From the NCBI GenBank assembly GCA_018398805.1, contig JAGFBZ010002033.1, positions 829,501-893,500 of the forward strand: a DNA stretch of 64,000 bases, read 5' to 3'. The notes beneath the pieces were generated by a model. That model was not told the DNA's origin and made no database searches. It was given only the letters and a program-made list of their open reading frames with translations. Numbering within the stretch: the stretch's first letter is position 1; each line of letters starts with the position of its first letter. Source of the DNA: Hirundichthys speculiger. Lineage: Eukaryota; Chordata; Actinopteri; Beloniformes; Exocoetidae. Below, one piece after another: positions 33,355 through 47,049 of the stretch. The translations under genes were made by a program, and so were the position numbers.

Positions 33355-35002
33355 CGTCTAGTTTGTGCCCTACAACCCTGTGTCAGCTGGTGATGCGCAC
33401 TTTCATTGATGGAGCAGCTGTGTGCCAGGATTGGCCACATTCGCCCCGCGGTGTTCATTTCAGGGCTTGTGATAGTTCCTTGGGCTGGAGAACAGTGTGT
33501 GTCCACATCGTGTTACTGAAAATTTAAGAGAGATCCCATCTCTTTTATTAGAGGTTAAGTTGCTGTTTGGTATGATTTACACGCCGGGACGTACCCACAC
33601 ACACACACCGGTGGAGCATGAGCTTGAGTCTGAGCGACTGCTGGACAGCTCCATATTTGATAGTTTACATATTTCACCTGACCTATAGGAAGGGGAAGTT
33701 GTGCTTTATTGACTGAAAGCCTTTGGCTTGTAGCAACAGGATGTGAGTGTGTGTGTGTGTTTTATTGAAGCTGACATTTAGACATTCCATCTTTTTTAAA
33801 ACTTTCAACTCAATGGGGGGGGTCATGCAGTTTCTGCTTGGACATATTTTGTTTTTGTCTGTCAAGATGTTTATTGAGATGCTGCTCTGAAGACTGGGGA
33901 AATTTCCTCGCCAGGCTCTTTCTGCCATCTTTCTCCACGTCTCTGGGTGTGAATAGCTCTGCAGAAACAGGAGAAGGTGAAAGTGTTCACAAGGGGGAAT
34001 TTCTGGCCCAGTGTCAAGAGAGTCTGTTTTCCAGTTTGACGTCTGGTTTGTTTTTGTCCGGTGGAACAGTGAAGATGGTACGAGCTTAAACCTAACGATT
34101 TCATGTTGCGGCTTTTTGCAGTAGTTTCCACAGGTCCTAAGCAGTTAAATCAGATTAACAATACATCTTTTTCTAAATAAGCTGAATCTGCTTGATATTA
34201 TTTTAAATCATGTCCTTTAAAGCATGTACTATACTGTTTTCACTTGTCAATTGCTGAGCAATCAAATGATTTTTTTTTTGTTGTTTGTTATTTTTTGCAC
34301 TGAAATACAATCCCTTTGCAACTATTCAGAAGTCTATTTAAAGTTCTCTCTTTTTAGTCTGGTCTGGGGATGTGGTTTTCTTGTCCTTGCTGAAACAAAA
34401 GGCTTTGTTGTTTGTTGTGGCTTCGATGCAACCGAATGCTTGTGGACATTTCATTGTCAGGTCTCTAGCCATCACATTGCTCAACAGATACTTTTGACAT
34501 TTCAACATAAAATGTGTTTATTTCAAAATGGAGATTTTTTTCACTCAATAAACTTGATATTTTCAGTGGGTGTGCATGTGCATGCCTATTTTTATTTGAT
34601 TTTGTCTTATGCAAAATGTGCCTGTATTTAAATTGCACCCGGGCTACATGTGTGCATCTCATCTGCATCCTTGTGAGACAGTTTGCAGCTCATATCACCG
34701 TTCCCACGTGGCTGCGTGAGGGCCACGCATCAGAGTCTCTTTCCCCGGGCCTTCCTTTGATGGGCCGACAGAAACACCTCTCCCAACACGACGCTGTAAC
34801 CAGAGAGCCTCCTCTCCCTTTAGCACCGACACTCAGCACCTGAAACTTGAATCTGTGACCACTGGGATCACAGGCAGAGGTATTCCTGCTAGTACGTGTG
34901 TGGGAGCCCAAGTACCACGCTGCATGAGTGGCATTTCTGCCATTAAAGCTTCGCCCTCCACACCAGGGTGCTCACCTTTCAGGTTGCACAGGGACGGGGG
35001 CG

Positions 35003-35018
35003 CCAACAGGGGGCAGCA
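35003..35018 (+). promoter_or_regulatory. Candidate CTCF-binding motif
   Basis: CCAACAGGGGGCAGCA closely matches the vertebrate CTCF core. It lies in col23a1 intron 2 within a locally GC-rich stretch (about 34690-35040). Matched by eye only. Confidence 0.45.
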
Positions 35019-35974
35019 CTTCTGCAGCGGCCCTGGAAATGATGACGCTGAATTTTTCATTCACTGACAATGTTAAAAATGTATGTAAGGCCAAAAACCT
35101 TTGGCGCAGTCACTGCTGGATTCTCTGTGAATAGTTTGGAAAGCCAAGCTTTTTACCCGAGGAACACTCAGCTCTTGTCAGCTCTCACATTGTGACACTT
35201 TTATGCTCACAGATACAACACGGCCCGCGGTCGTTAAATCTCTGGAAAACTGTCACTCAGAAAGGCTCTGCTTACAGGCTTCAGGTGTTTGCAGTTAACA
35301 CCCACTAACTCCCTCAACTTACACACACATTACATTATAGTTTGCCTTTTATACAGACACTCATGTACACAGACAGGCTGCGTACACTCGAACACCTCTG
35401 TGGTGCCTGGAGTAATTAGGATCATATGGGGCCTGTTTGTATCCTCTGTAGGGGTGTGTATTCTCATCTCTTCAGCTTGCATTTAAAGGTTGTTTAACAG
35501 GTCTCATACCAGATAAGTGGTACAAAGTCTCCCCACCATTATCCACCGGTTACAGCTTCTCTGTTGTGAACATTTGCTGCTTGTTTGTATTTTTTTTTTT
35601 TTTCTCTGCGACTGTAAACTGAAGCTGGCTGCAGAAAACAGTTACAAAGACACTGGCTTCAAAACTTCTTGATTCAGTTTTTGGGCTTATTGACTAGCAA
35701 TTCTAGGGCATCGGCTCCAGTGTGGGAGTCTGCTTGCAAGCCCTCCGGCGGACCTTGTTATAGTCGGGACTGAGATCATTCAGTCTGAAAAGTGCAATCA
35801 AAGCCTTTCGTTTATATGAGGCCAAGAGTTCAGGCTTCTTGCTGTGAAGTCAGATCAATTTCCATCAGATAAGAGCTCATTTGCACATTAGATACAGGCG
35901 CAGAGCCTCTACGTTTGTGTGCTTGTATTTATGTATGTAACTAAGAGAGCATGCTAAAACCACATACTGATAGC

Positions 35975-36115
35975 ACCGACTCGCAACAAAGTTATCTCGA
36001 GGCACTTTACACAGAAAGCATTCAAAGTTTACAATGTTCAATATAACCCAATTAAGTCCAAATTATATTCCAATTCATATTCCAATTAATACTGATAAAT
36101 AATATGAATTACAGC
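35975..36115 (-). repeat. Teleost interspersed repeat, opposite orientation to the 4.6-kb copy
   Basis: GCAACAAAGTTATCTCGAGGCACTTTACA followed by AATATAACCCAATTAAGTCC and several CCAATT units reads as the reverse complement of the 'aagtgccttgagatgac...gaattg' tail seen at about 4600-4880. Confidence 0.55.
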
Positions 36116-36630
36116 TTTTTGTGTCTCCAAAATCCTATATTTGTGAGGGCTAATCGTTGTACGTTCGGTCTGCAGCGGAGTAATGTGTGAATAAGCCTTG
36201 AGACCCACTGCAGCATCTTGTGGAAGACCCGTGAACATTCTGATGGTGCAAACTGATCCATCTGGGGATCAACCTCTCACCCAAGAGGCAGAGGCGAAGC
36301 CGCACGCTCTGCCTAACCAGGGTCCTGCTGTCCCACCTGGAGAAAGAGGCGCAGAAAGCCAGCTTTTGGGAGACGGAGCCTCAGAATGGGGCCAACATCC
36401 CCCCAGGGCAGAGTTTTGTTTTTAAAGCCTTTATAAATCAGACAGGAAGCTCAGAGCTACCTATGGCCCTGCAACCTATCGCCGCAGGAAGAGTACATAC
36501 TGAAGGGCATATACGATCCATTAATGACCATTTTAAAAGTATAACTGCAGGAAATTTGTTTCCTTAAGTGGCCTTTTAGATTCGTTTCAGCAACTTTAAA
36601 ATGCTGGACTAGAGGAAATGCCTAACTCTG

Positions 36631-36650
36631 TATGTGTGTGTGTGTGTGTG
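36631..36650 (+). repeat. (GT)n microsatellite
   Basis: TATG followed by a run of GT dinucleotides. More GT-rich sequence continues to about 36680. Confidence 0.9.
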
Positions 36651-37669
36651 CTTGGTGTTTCTATGTGTGTGTGCTTGCAGCAGTGTGTTTGTCTTGATGT
36701 CTGCTGACACATGTTTCAGTACGCGTTTCTCATAGAAACTACCTGCACTGCTTTAAATTCGCAGTGTATTGTGTCAGTTATGAGGAAAGCATCCCGTGGC
36801 AGAAAATCCAGGAGGCCTATTGCTTCATGCTGCAGGGGAAGGAGATTTCAAACTGAGGAGTAAAATATACAATCTTTGAAATACAAAATACTTTCCATCC
36901 TGCTGCTGCACAGAGTCAGGTGTCTTTACATGCACAAGCATCGACCCAACTTGCAGATTAGAGTTGGTCTCTGGGATGCTTCCTGCAGTGTAAATTTTAA
37001 GAATAATTCCTCCAGCTTATTCAAATTTTTGAGAAAGAAATGCCCCTCCACCCTTCCCACCTCCCCTCCCAAGCATGTAATCTAATCAAAGTCATCTGAT
37101 CTGTACTTTGAAAGGGAAATCATTTATAATGCTGCCTTGGCAGTGTCTGTGAGTTACTCATCTGTGCTGAGTTGATGGACATTATCTGCTGGGGAGTTAC
37201 CTGTGGCTTTCTTCCATCTCTCCCGCTTTGTATTTAGCATTATATCACATAGTAAAGACACTACTGTCAAACATCCAGCAGCTCCAATGAACAGCTGCAT
37301 GCGCCTTGTCTCCTCATGTTACGTCTGTCCATCAGCTGATGTGTCTGTGAATCTCCTCTGGTCACTGTGAGAGGGCAATAAAAGCTGAGAGACTCCTCTT
37401 GATAGCTTGTTCTTATTTGGAAGATTTCAGAAGGGTGAAGGGCGCTCGGTTTATTAGTAGGAGGAACTGGGGATGCTGCTTCTCAGATAGCTGGAGATAT
37501 TTAGTTTGGAGATGGATGTGTCTTTATCGCTGAAGTCTTTGGCTCAGCTGAAGATTTGAGTTCGAGAGGCATTTCTGGATGAATAACTCAATTTTCTACA
37601 TCTGAAATGCATCATCTTTTTGTAAATCCATTGCCTGAAAGCCTTCAGGATGCTTTCTGTAACTTAACA

Positions 37670-38430
37670 GCTGCAACCACATTTGAAAAAAGCTGGAAAC
37701 TGTATATCATGTAAATGAAAACAAAATGCAATGACTCATCTGTCTCTTTACCCATGTTTTATTTACAACAGGACAGAGACGCCATATAGATGTTAAAACC
37801 ATGAAAATGTACCATCTTCAGGGAAAAACAAAGTCATTTTGAATTTGACAGCAATGACATGTCTCAAAGAAATTGTGACCGAGGGATGTTTATCACTCTG
37901 CATCAATCTTTTCTCGATAAACATCTTTTTGAGAGAGGAAAGTTTTTCTGTTCTTGTCTTATATGGGATTGGAGCTGCTCAAAGATCTTGGATCTTCACA
38001 TCATATTATCATATTCTGTTTCATGATGCACCAAATGTTTAGAACTGGTGAAAGGTCTGGACCGGAGGCGGGGCTTGTCACCTGCATACAGAGATTTATT
38101 CAGCATCTTTTGATGATGCTATCTACTGTAGAGGATGAGATATTCAAAGTCTTTACAGTTTCAATTTTCTGATTTTTTTTTTCTTTACCAAATTATAGAC
38201 ATGTTTTTTCCAGATTGCTGAACCTCTTTACTTCCAAGAGATTCTTCTTCTCTAAGACGATCTTTTCATCTTTGACCATGTCACTGACTCGCTGCCAATC
38301 AACCTGCAAGATGTTCCTTCTCGTACCACTTAGTTTTCCTTTTGTTGCCTACGTCCCAATATTTCTGAGATGTATTGTGGAGGGACTGTGGCAAAACTGC
38401 TAAGAAAAAAAAAAGTTAAAACATTTTGTA
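37670..38430 (-). mobile_element. Internally deleted, degraded DNA transposon of a common teleost family
   Basis: The + strand carries, in order, blocks I recognise from a high-copy fish DNA transposon: TGTAAATGAAAACAAAATGCAATGA near one end, TCATTTTGAATTTGACAGCA, TTTTTCTGTTCTTGTCTTATATGGGATT, then CACCAAATGTTTAGAACTGGTGAAAGGTCTGGAC. In intact copies about 1 kb of transposase follows here. The sequence then jumps to AGCATCTTTTGATGATGCTATCTACTGTAGAGGATGAGAT and the far end (GTACCACTTAG, CCCAATATTTCTGAGATGTATTG). The transposase would be read from the minus strand; no long frame survives. The superfamily name cannot be fixed by eye, so only 'DNA transposon' is claimed. Confidence 0.65.
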
Positions 38431-39330
38431 CACTGGAGACAGTCCCCTGATTCTTATAACCATGTTTCATGTCTCTGTTTAGAACAGTCCAGCACCACCA
38501 GTGGATTTAATTTTGAAATGTTTTTTAAATGCTTATAAGGCAAAAAATTGTCTGTAAGATGTCCCAAATAAGGAGTGAGATCACGTCTTATTAACTGTGT
38601 CAGATTGACACCAACGACAGCAAAAACCCATTTTGACCATCAAAACTGACCGTCACACCTTTCACATTACCACATCAGGTTGTCATAGCGACTGTGCCCT
38701 GCTGAAATGCTTGGATCTCCTAATCTTATTTTGGTTCTTACTTGATGGTTGTTACGCAAGAAACAGGCTGTGTCTGATGTAATAATGAGTTAATCTCCAA
38801 TAAAACACTTTTTCACATTTCTCAGTTGGGACCTAAGCGCAGCTGGTGTAACATGCACCAGATGTGCACAGTTCTACGTGCATTTGTAGCCCCTCTTGAC
38901 CACTGGGTTGTCTGCACCGTGCACGCTACCCACCCACAGACCCCTCCCCTCTGTCTCTCATCAGTCCTCTTATTAAAGTTAGTATTGTGAACCGCAGTGT
39001 TTAACAGCAGGGCCGACATTCTTCCTTTTGATAAATAAACAGCCGGACACGAGCCGGCCAGTCGGCAGCCCACGTAGGCCCGCAAAGACCTCAGGAACAC
39101 TGAGAAGAGAACAGGGCTGCGTGCCAGTCACCAAGGCCCTGGATGTGCAAAAAAAAAAAAAAACCCAACACTAAACGGTTACGAGGAACTCTCTGAACAG
39201 ACAAACTCATCCTGTTTTTGTAGTTCTGACTCACGCTGCAAATTGCTGGATGCAATTATCTGCTGACACAATATCTAATTTGCTGTCAGAACTGATTGAA
39301 GTCATTACAAATAGGAAATTAGGCTGCGCT

Positions 39331-39333
<3 letters not shown>

Positions 39334-39361
<28 letters not shown>
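39334..39361 (+). repeat. Long A-run
   Basis: An uninterrupted run of about 28 A, preceded by GCGCTGGT and followed by GGAAACACAG. A T-rich tract follows at about 39385-39418. The bases upstream (39255-39330) do not look like a known retroposon body. Confidence 0.9.
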
Positions 39362-39363
<2 letters not shown>

Positions 39364-39937
39364 AAACACAGAATCAGAAGGTGGTTTTTTTTTTGTTTTG
39401 TTTTGTTCTTTTTTTTTAATGATTTTGCATCCATATGTTTATATTTAAGGATCAAATTGCCGGTCATCACCTCTTGGCTGAGAGGGGAAGCGGTCCGTTC
39501 TGAACAGAGCCAGCTACTGCGCAATAGTTACGTGAGGGCATGTTTATATTTATGCCACTGTGTTTTTCCACTAAAGTCAGAGAACTCAGGAAATACAGAG
39601 ACTGTTTGACTTTTGTCTCTTTGCATGAATCCAAGACATTCCATGTATTTTTTTCTTTTACTTTTCATCAGCTTCATTTGCATTTCAGGCCTGCAACACA
39701 TTCCACTAAAAGCTGGGACAGTGAAGCTTTTACCTCTTTGTAATCTTCCCTTTCCCTCTTACAACACTTGAAGGCATTCTGGCATTGAGCATACCAGACT
39801 CTGAAGCATCTCAGTTGTTTTGTTCCTTTCCTCCTGCACTTCCCTCACACTTTATGCAATAAAATTCCCCCAGAGTCCTTGAATTGTTTAATGATACTAC
39901 CACTGTAGAAGGAGAGAAGTTGCAAATCCTTCTCCAT

Positions 39938-39961
39938 TTTTTTTTTTTTTTTTTTTTTTTT
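39938..39961 (+). repeat. Long T-run
   Basis: An uninterrupted T-run of about 24 bases, ending TAAGGGG. No flanking element was recognised. Confidence 0.9.
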
Positions 39962-40394
39962 AAGGGGAAAGTGTTTTAAATATTTAAACAGACTGGGGGT
40001 CCTCTGCCCATCATTGATCCTCAAACACTTTTCATGGATGCTGCTTTTGTGTCAAATAACCTGTTTATATATATATATAATAACCTGCAGACGTGAATTC
40101 CAAAATAGGATGCGCATTAACACATTTTTGAGCTCTTACTGTCTGCAAAGTAATAAAAATCAAAGGAAACAATCTCTGCATTACTTGACTTCCATTTTCC
40201 AGAAAACAATCACTTCAGAGCGGATGGGATTCTCAGAACTGTTGGAACATGAGGGTGAGCAGAAATACTGCCAGCTAATCTGGACATCCACATGTCATCT
40301 AAAAAGATCCGAAGGCATCGAGTTACACCTGGGTCACTTTAAAGCATGAAGGGGCTCCTTTCATGGGGAACAAAAGAAAAGAACATTCTGATGG

Positions 40395-40480
40395 AGTTAA
40401 TTGAGGCTGGGAGAGGACGCTTGATTAATTGCAGCTGAATAAATATTTGCAATAATTTAAAGTAAGGCGTCAGCGATTAG
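40395..40480. promoter_or_regulatory. Possible homeodomain-motif cluster in col23a1 intron 2
   Basis: Within 85 bases there are repeated TTAAT/TAATT-type motifs (GTTAATTGAGG, TTGATTAATTGCAGC, AATAATTTAAAG) set in non-repetitive sequence. Such clusters are frequent in conserved intronic enhancers, but conservation cannot be seen from one sequence. Confidence 0.25.
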
Positions 40481-43400
40481 AAATGCAAGAACACAAACTT
40501 AGAAGTTGATTTAGGAGAACATCTGATTTGCTGCTTTTCTTCATACAGTAATGCTTTGTGTGATGCGCGTGACTTCCATGCACCGATTGTTTTCAGGCGG
40601 CTACAGTAAGCATCAAAAGCATGAAGTGCTGTGTTAAACCACGGGGACATAATTCATTTCTTTAGTCTTGGATTGATTTAAGAGCATCAGCACAGAATTA
40701 TCCATGCTGTTTCTGGAGCTGTTAACTGAGCAGATGGTTTTTCAAATATTATATAAACTCAACGCACGCTTTTGTTTTCTTTTACATCCATGTGTTTTGC
40801 CTCAGTAAGTCCATATTACATTTTCATTTTACATTTTTCGAGAGGTGTGTGAAAAAAAATCAAATCAAAAGTAACATTTTGGTTTGTGAGACTGGCACAA
40901 TGGTGAGATTGTCGAATTTTTTTTTCTTCTTTTAAAGAACTAAGCTCTGAAAAACAAAACCAGTGCATGATAACTTATAGAATATCCCAAAATGTCCATC
41001 AGTATGAAGATCTTTTCCAAATACCTCCTTGGGTGTGCTGAATTTTCAGGACAAGCTTGTGTGATCTTGCAAGTAGGAGCTACCAGAGCTCACGGAGCAG
41101 CTCAGGAGCAGATCCAGCAGGCAAATGTGGAAATAATTATGATGTTTTCTTTAATTATCACAAGTGGCAGGTGACAAGGTGAATAGCTTCTAATAAGGAG
41201 CAGACAAACTCTTCAACACCACCAGGTGGCTGAGAGCACCATGAGGTCAAGCAGTTTCTCTGCCTGCTGCAGTAAACCTGTGGAATCGTGGATCTGACCG
41301 TGTTCTCTTTCAGAGGAAGATAATGCACAACCTACAATAATCTATGAAGCCGCAGCAACTGTCAAGATGTCCACAATAGATAACTATCTCTGGAAAAAAA
41401 AAAAAAGCTTTTGGCATTCCCAGCCTTGTTGTTTTATCAGGAATGTAGCGTGGCTGAATGCAGCTGCAGGATTAGACTCACGCGAACACACCTGGATTTA
41501 TGAAACAGATGGCATCTGTGGACATGCACCCGGACAAACAGACGCACAAACGCAGATACTGTTAATCTCTCCACCCCTTCTGGGCACAAGGTGAAATCAA
41601 CAATAAAGACATCTCTAGGAGATATGGAGTATAGGTGTTGTGTGAAACTATAGGTGATCCTGATGGTTTCGCTGTGGAAGAACGGGCTTCTGCTTTGTGT
41701 AAAGGCTCCTGGATGGACTCATCACTCACTCAGCACCTTTTTAATGAGAGCAGGGATCATAAAACGGGGATCAAAACCTTTGAACAAGCCTTCGGCATTA
41801 ATGCTGCATGTTTTTCTGTCATAGCAAAGTGACAAGGGCGTGGTGGAGTGTGAGATGGCTCTCAACAACTTCTCACCACCGTTAGTGAAGGAGTGGTGAA
41901 CTCGCATGTGTCAAGCCTGTTTTCTCTCAGCCCCTGAACTTTTCCTTACAAGTCAATCTTTTTTTTTTTTTAACTCTTTTTATTCCGTCGTCATGTCTCA
42001 GCTCCTTTTCCCGCAATGCAGCTCATGTTTATCTGTATTTATAACTTTCAGCAGTGTCTATGTAGCCCAGGACCTGGAATCGGGTCAACCTGAGGCTGCT
42101 GTACATCTAGAGTGGGTTAGGATCTGGGCTGGTTGTATACATTAACCCAGAGTTCAACCAGGAGTGAGGAGGAGGAGGGTGGAGATGGTTATCTCACACA
42201 TACATTGTAAACAGACAGTGAAAAGATGCAGGGAGACTGTCACTGCGTTAGTTGGTAGTCCATCAGGTGTGTTCAACCAACATGGCTGTTTTATAGCCAC
42301 CAGAGATGACAGGGGGGCAACTGCAGAAAAGTGACTTTGAGATAAGACATTTTAAAGACCAACTGGACTATGGATGATTGTGCTTTTAGTTTAAATAAGA
42401 TGGAGGGGTAGGCATCTTTAAAGAGCAAAACCTCAAATGTCAGACTGCGACGCGCCGTAGCTGTGCTCCCACGTCCGCAGCCATGTGAAACACATCTACA
42501 GCTTTACCCTGAACCGCAGTAGCTGCTGTTAAACTATCAACATCAGCGCCTGTGAAACGGCCTGGACTGCTGACTGTCTGAGGGTTTCAGTTTGAACATC
42601 TGAACACAACTGTAACGCGTCCACACCAGAATTACGCTGTCGAGTTTGGCTCGACGTCCTTTGAGCAACTTTAACGCCTATGACTTCTTCTATCGCTTTG
42701 GTGGGAACGTTTGCAGGTTTGAAGCACTTTGCCGCAACAACAGCGTGATCATTTGTGCTAAAGAAGTGCTAATGAGTGCACAGTGGTGGACACACGACTT
42801 AACCGGATGACTTGAACCCGAATCTCGTAGATTCTGTCAGAAATTGCGCTGCTGCTGATGCGCCGCGTAACCACACGGGCCAGATGGAGGCACAGATGGG
42901 GGCAGCGGGGGTAAAAGGAACCTTTTCTGAAATCCGGAACGCCGCACATGTTGAAACTCTTTATCAGCCTTCCATCTGTTTTATGCATACTGAGCAAACA
43001 TTTATCTGCGTCTGCGTTTTTGTGGCGACGTGTGTATGAGTGGGCCTCCATGTTGGCTCACCTTGCACATGTGTTGTAATTCTCATGTGTGTGTTCCTCC
43101 TCAGACCATCCAGGAGCCCATCTCCTCTGAGGGGACTTCTTATCTGAATATTTGCTGTTCCACTCAAGCGTCATAGTAAAATGAGTCCTCGGTGTGTTTT
43201 GAGAGCAGAGAGAGTATATCACAGATGTCCAGTCAGCTCGCGTTACACATGGAAGATCTTGGTTGAACATGTGGACAATCTATCAGGTCTACCATCTTTT
43301 TCCTCTCATTCACTTTCTACCTGCATCCAAATTTTGTTTCCCCTACTCTCTTTTTCTACCTTTTTAGTACACATCTGGACTTTCAGGGCAGTCAACACAC

Positions 43401-46400
43401 ATACAGTTGGGTTTGGACTGAAACCTGAGGGTGATGAAGCGTCAAATGTGTGCAAATGTGATCTAATGATTGTGCACACTTAAGCGAGCGTCTGTTTGTG
43501 TATTTCTGTCTCTGCTCCAGAATTACTGGCGCAGTATCGCATTTCACAAGTTGTAGCTTTGACACACATCAGGGAGAGTGCTGCAGCTCAATCAAACACA
43601 TGTGCACATTTTTATTGCACTGTCACTCTTTTCCTTGCTGCTAATACCTCTTAATGCACTTCTGGAGCTGAGCAGTTCTCCCCCTCTCCCTCTTTTTTTT
43701 TTTTCTTTTGGTTTTGTTTATTTACTTTGAGGGTTTTTTTTTCATGTCCATGTGGTTCTGATTGTGTGATTTGGAACAAAGACAAAGAGTGGGATGAGTT
43801 GAGAGTTGAGAGCTGCGGGAGGGAGCGTCAGAGAGACTAATGCGTGCAATGTGGTTCTTGTGAATGGAATTCAAGATATATGTGAGGTATACAACAGGAA
43901 TCTAATTTTTAAGCTTGGTTCACTGCCTTTCTGTCTCTGTAAATTGAACCACATCCCTCCTGCATAAACGAAAATGGTATTACTGGAACACTGTTGTGGC
44001 ATGCGGACGTACCCGCTCAGCCTCAGGTACCGTATCATTCCCTTCACATTCAAAACAAAGAGTTTGGCTGTTCAGACCACAAAACTATGTGTACACAGCC
44101 ATAACAGACCCAATTGGCACTGAAATAGGGAACCTATTTATAACACGCAACGGGCCAATAAGGAGACCTAAATTAAGCTGCTCATCATAAAACATGTTGT
44201 TGAGAGTCACAGCCAAACCACCAGAGCAAAGTACTTTTCTAACGTGGTTTTAATTTGAGAATTGGCTCGAGGTATAATGTCATCATCCAAGAAAAGAGAG
44301 AGGAGAAAACCTGGCACAGGCAGGAGAAAGCTGCGGCTGAACAAATTAGATGGGACAATTAAATATTCGGATTGCGTGAGGCAACAAGATGGGAGGTAGA
44401 CTTTCTGTTAGTGAGGGTTTTTTTTTTCCTAAGCTGTGCTCTCCACAAGAGCTGATTTATAAGATGCTTTAACTGACGAACACCAGCCTCACACCTGCAA
44501 ACTGATCGAATGCAGGGACACCTGCAGTACTCCAGAATGATATATTATTCACTGCTTTGACTGTCTACATCTCATTTGGTGTTCGCTGCTGCTGCTTTGA
44601 TGTAGTTGTGAGCACTGATTTGTCACGGGTGAGTGACGGCTGTGTGCCTGTGAACCTATCCTCATCCATTTTGATCTCCCCATCTTAACTCCTCTGTGAA
44701 CTTAAAGCAAAATGCTTAACTGTTTCCTCTTGTTTTTTTTTAATTGCTCACTTTCTCACTGCTTACCTTCTCTTAATGTAACACAATAGGGAAAAAAAAT
44801 GAAAACTTGGCTCCTCAGCCCTGATAATGTTGAGTTTTATCCAATGTGTTTGACATGCACATGAATTTTTTTATTGCCGTTCTTATTGCTGCCGGTCTTT
44901 CTGAGCCAATATCCTCCCCTTAGCTACTGTACTTCTCAGAAAATCATCCATATCTTTATATTTTATAGTTTTTCTGAAGCAGATATCAGGCTTTCTGAAC
45001 TGCATTTTGCCTGAAACATTTTAGGAAACAGGGATCCTGCTGAGCCTTTTTAACAAGCAGATGTCTTGGAGACATCTTTGTAGGCAAAAGAATGTTCTGG
45101 TGATTTATTTGAGGCAGATGTTTGATCAAATCAGGCAGATGTGACAATTTGTTTCTCAGGGACAGCAATTAATCTGTTCAGAAAATTATCAATTATTATT
45201 TGGTCTATTAATGCCCGAACTTTTGAACTCAGAATTCATATTTGCTCTGTAAGCGTATCCCTGTTTCCTCCTTCATGGGAAAGACAGACAGTCAACGAAG
45301 CATGTGAGCGCTGTCACAGGATTTTTTTCCGTCCACGTCTGTATATCTGCGCATATGCATTTGTTTTTGCTCATTTCATGTGCGCGCGTGTGTTTGTGGA
45401 CAGCAGGAGGTGACACAGTATGCATTTTTGTAGCTCTTCTGAAGTGGGCTGAGGGGTCAGCTGCAGGAGGTTGGTGGGGTTGGAAGGTGTGGAGGCTTCA
45501 TGTGTGTTGCAAGCAAAAAAAATCCCAGATAAGATCTGAATGGAGTGCAGCTGGAAACCTTTCTGGTGTGACCCTTTCCTCTGCTTCTCTCACATTCCTT
45601 CAAAATCCTTTCTGCCCTGTTTCGCTCCGTTCTCTCCACATCCCCCTATCTTATGCCCCAGCATCTCTTCCCTGCATTTTGTCACTCCCCAACTCCCGCC
45701 CAGTGTCTCAGCGTATTACCTCATCCATTATCTTTATTTTTCAAACAACATCCTCTTGTTTGGAGTTTCCTCAGGTCATTTTTTTTCTCCCTCTGTGTGG
45801 TGTCTCCCGTCTTGTTATTCCCTTTAACTGTCTCTTCTATATCTTCTTTGCCCCCCCCCCCACCTTTCAGCAGGGCTTGGTTAAAGTGGGGTCAGTATTC
45901 ATGTAACACGGTGTCTTTTCTTTTCCTTCTTCACTTCTCCTGGGCTACGTTTATGAATACTGGCCTCTCTAAACTGAACGATCACCTTTCATGTTTTCCC
46001 TGGGGCCGTGCCCCAGACATGACAGTAGACCCAGCATTTCAAAGAGAGGCATGCAAGATTTTCTTATTTAATTTACATGTGTGTGTCTGCTTGTTTAACA
46101 GGATTAAGATAAAGCAGAGCTGCTGTGCTTATCTTTTTTTGACTTAATTTGATGCCACGTAACAAAGCTGTTAGGATTCATTCCACATATTAAGAGCGAG
46201 CCATAATTGGATTTCTTCTTTCTACTGAAAAAAAAAAACTTTATTCCCTATTGAAATGAAAACGTGTGAGGAAGATGAGAGGGGTGAGATGTGGGGAAAC
46301 TGGGGAGAAACCTGAAACCCTGTCAGTTTGTGTTTACTAGGAATGATTGTCATATATAGTTAGTCCAGTTTGAATGGTGACACAAAGACAGCTGTTGTTG

Positions 46401-47049
46401 CCAGCTCACTTCTATTTAGGCCATGTGTTGGTCTCTGCTGTCATTTTAACCAGACCCATTTCTGTAAATAGTCCACAGTGCTGACAGGCTGTTGGGACAG
46501 ATCTTCTGTGATTCACACAACCTCCACTTCAGGGATCCAATAACCCAAGTTAACTGAACTCACTCTCGTGCTCGCTTTTAGATATTTCCTGCTGGCCACA
46601 GCATCATTAGTGTCCAGCTATCATCTATAACCTCAAAACCTCTTGACCCTTTAGTTACGGCCGTAATCCCTCCACGAGTAAGCTTCAAATCCTAAACAAA
46701 TTTGTTGTGCTCAACAGGATGCACAACGTCACCTCCACCATTGTTTCCCTCCTCCAGCAGCTCGGCCTCACACTTTCTAATGTTCCCAGTGGGGATCAAC
46801 CGCCATCACCAACACCACGGCACAGGTGGAGAGGAACTGAAAAGGGCGTTGGGCCGAGCAAGTGCTGTAGTAATAAGAAAATACAGCATTGATGAATATT
46901 TAAACATTCTGACTCATAAATGTGTCACAAATGCTTAAATAAAGGCTGAAATCTAAGGACTGTATGAACTGCAAGTGGCTTTGCATGTGGCAGGAAACAT
47001 AAGTAAAGTTTAACGAATGTAACCGTACTTTTTTTGAGGGCTTGCACAG

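Noticed and set aside
34224..34631. 135-codon open frame on the + strand
   Set aside because: T-rich composition gives a hydrophobic, cysteine-rich translation with no family resemblance or Kozak context.
36198..36480. Possible exon or processed pseudogene, locally GC-rich with open frames
   Set aside because: Two frames give plausible-looking peptides, but neither matches a protein I know and there are no convincing splice sites.
45304..45906. 200-codon open frame on the + strand
   Set aside because: It lies in CT- and T-rich sequence, overlaps other open frames, has no recognisable domain or splice context, and sits inside col23a1 intron 2.
46700..46900. Possible coding fragment (MLNRMHNVTSTIVSLLQQLG...)
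   Set aside because: Short, without recognisable homology, and inside the intron; frame choice is arbitrary as two frames are open.
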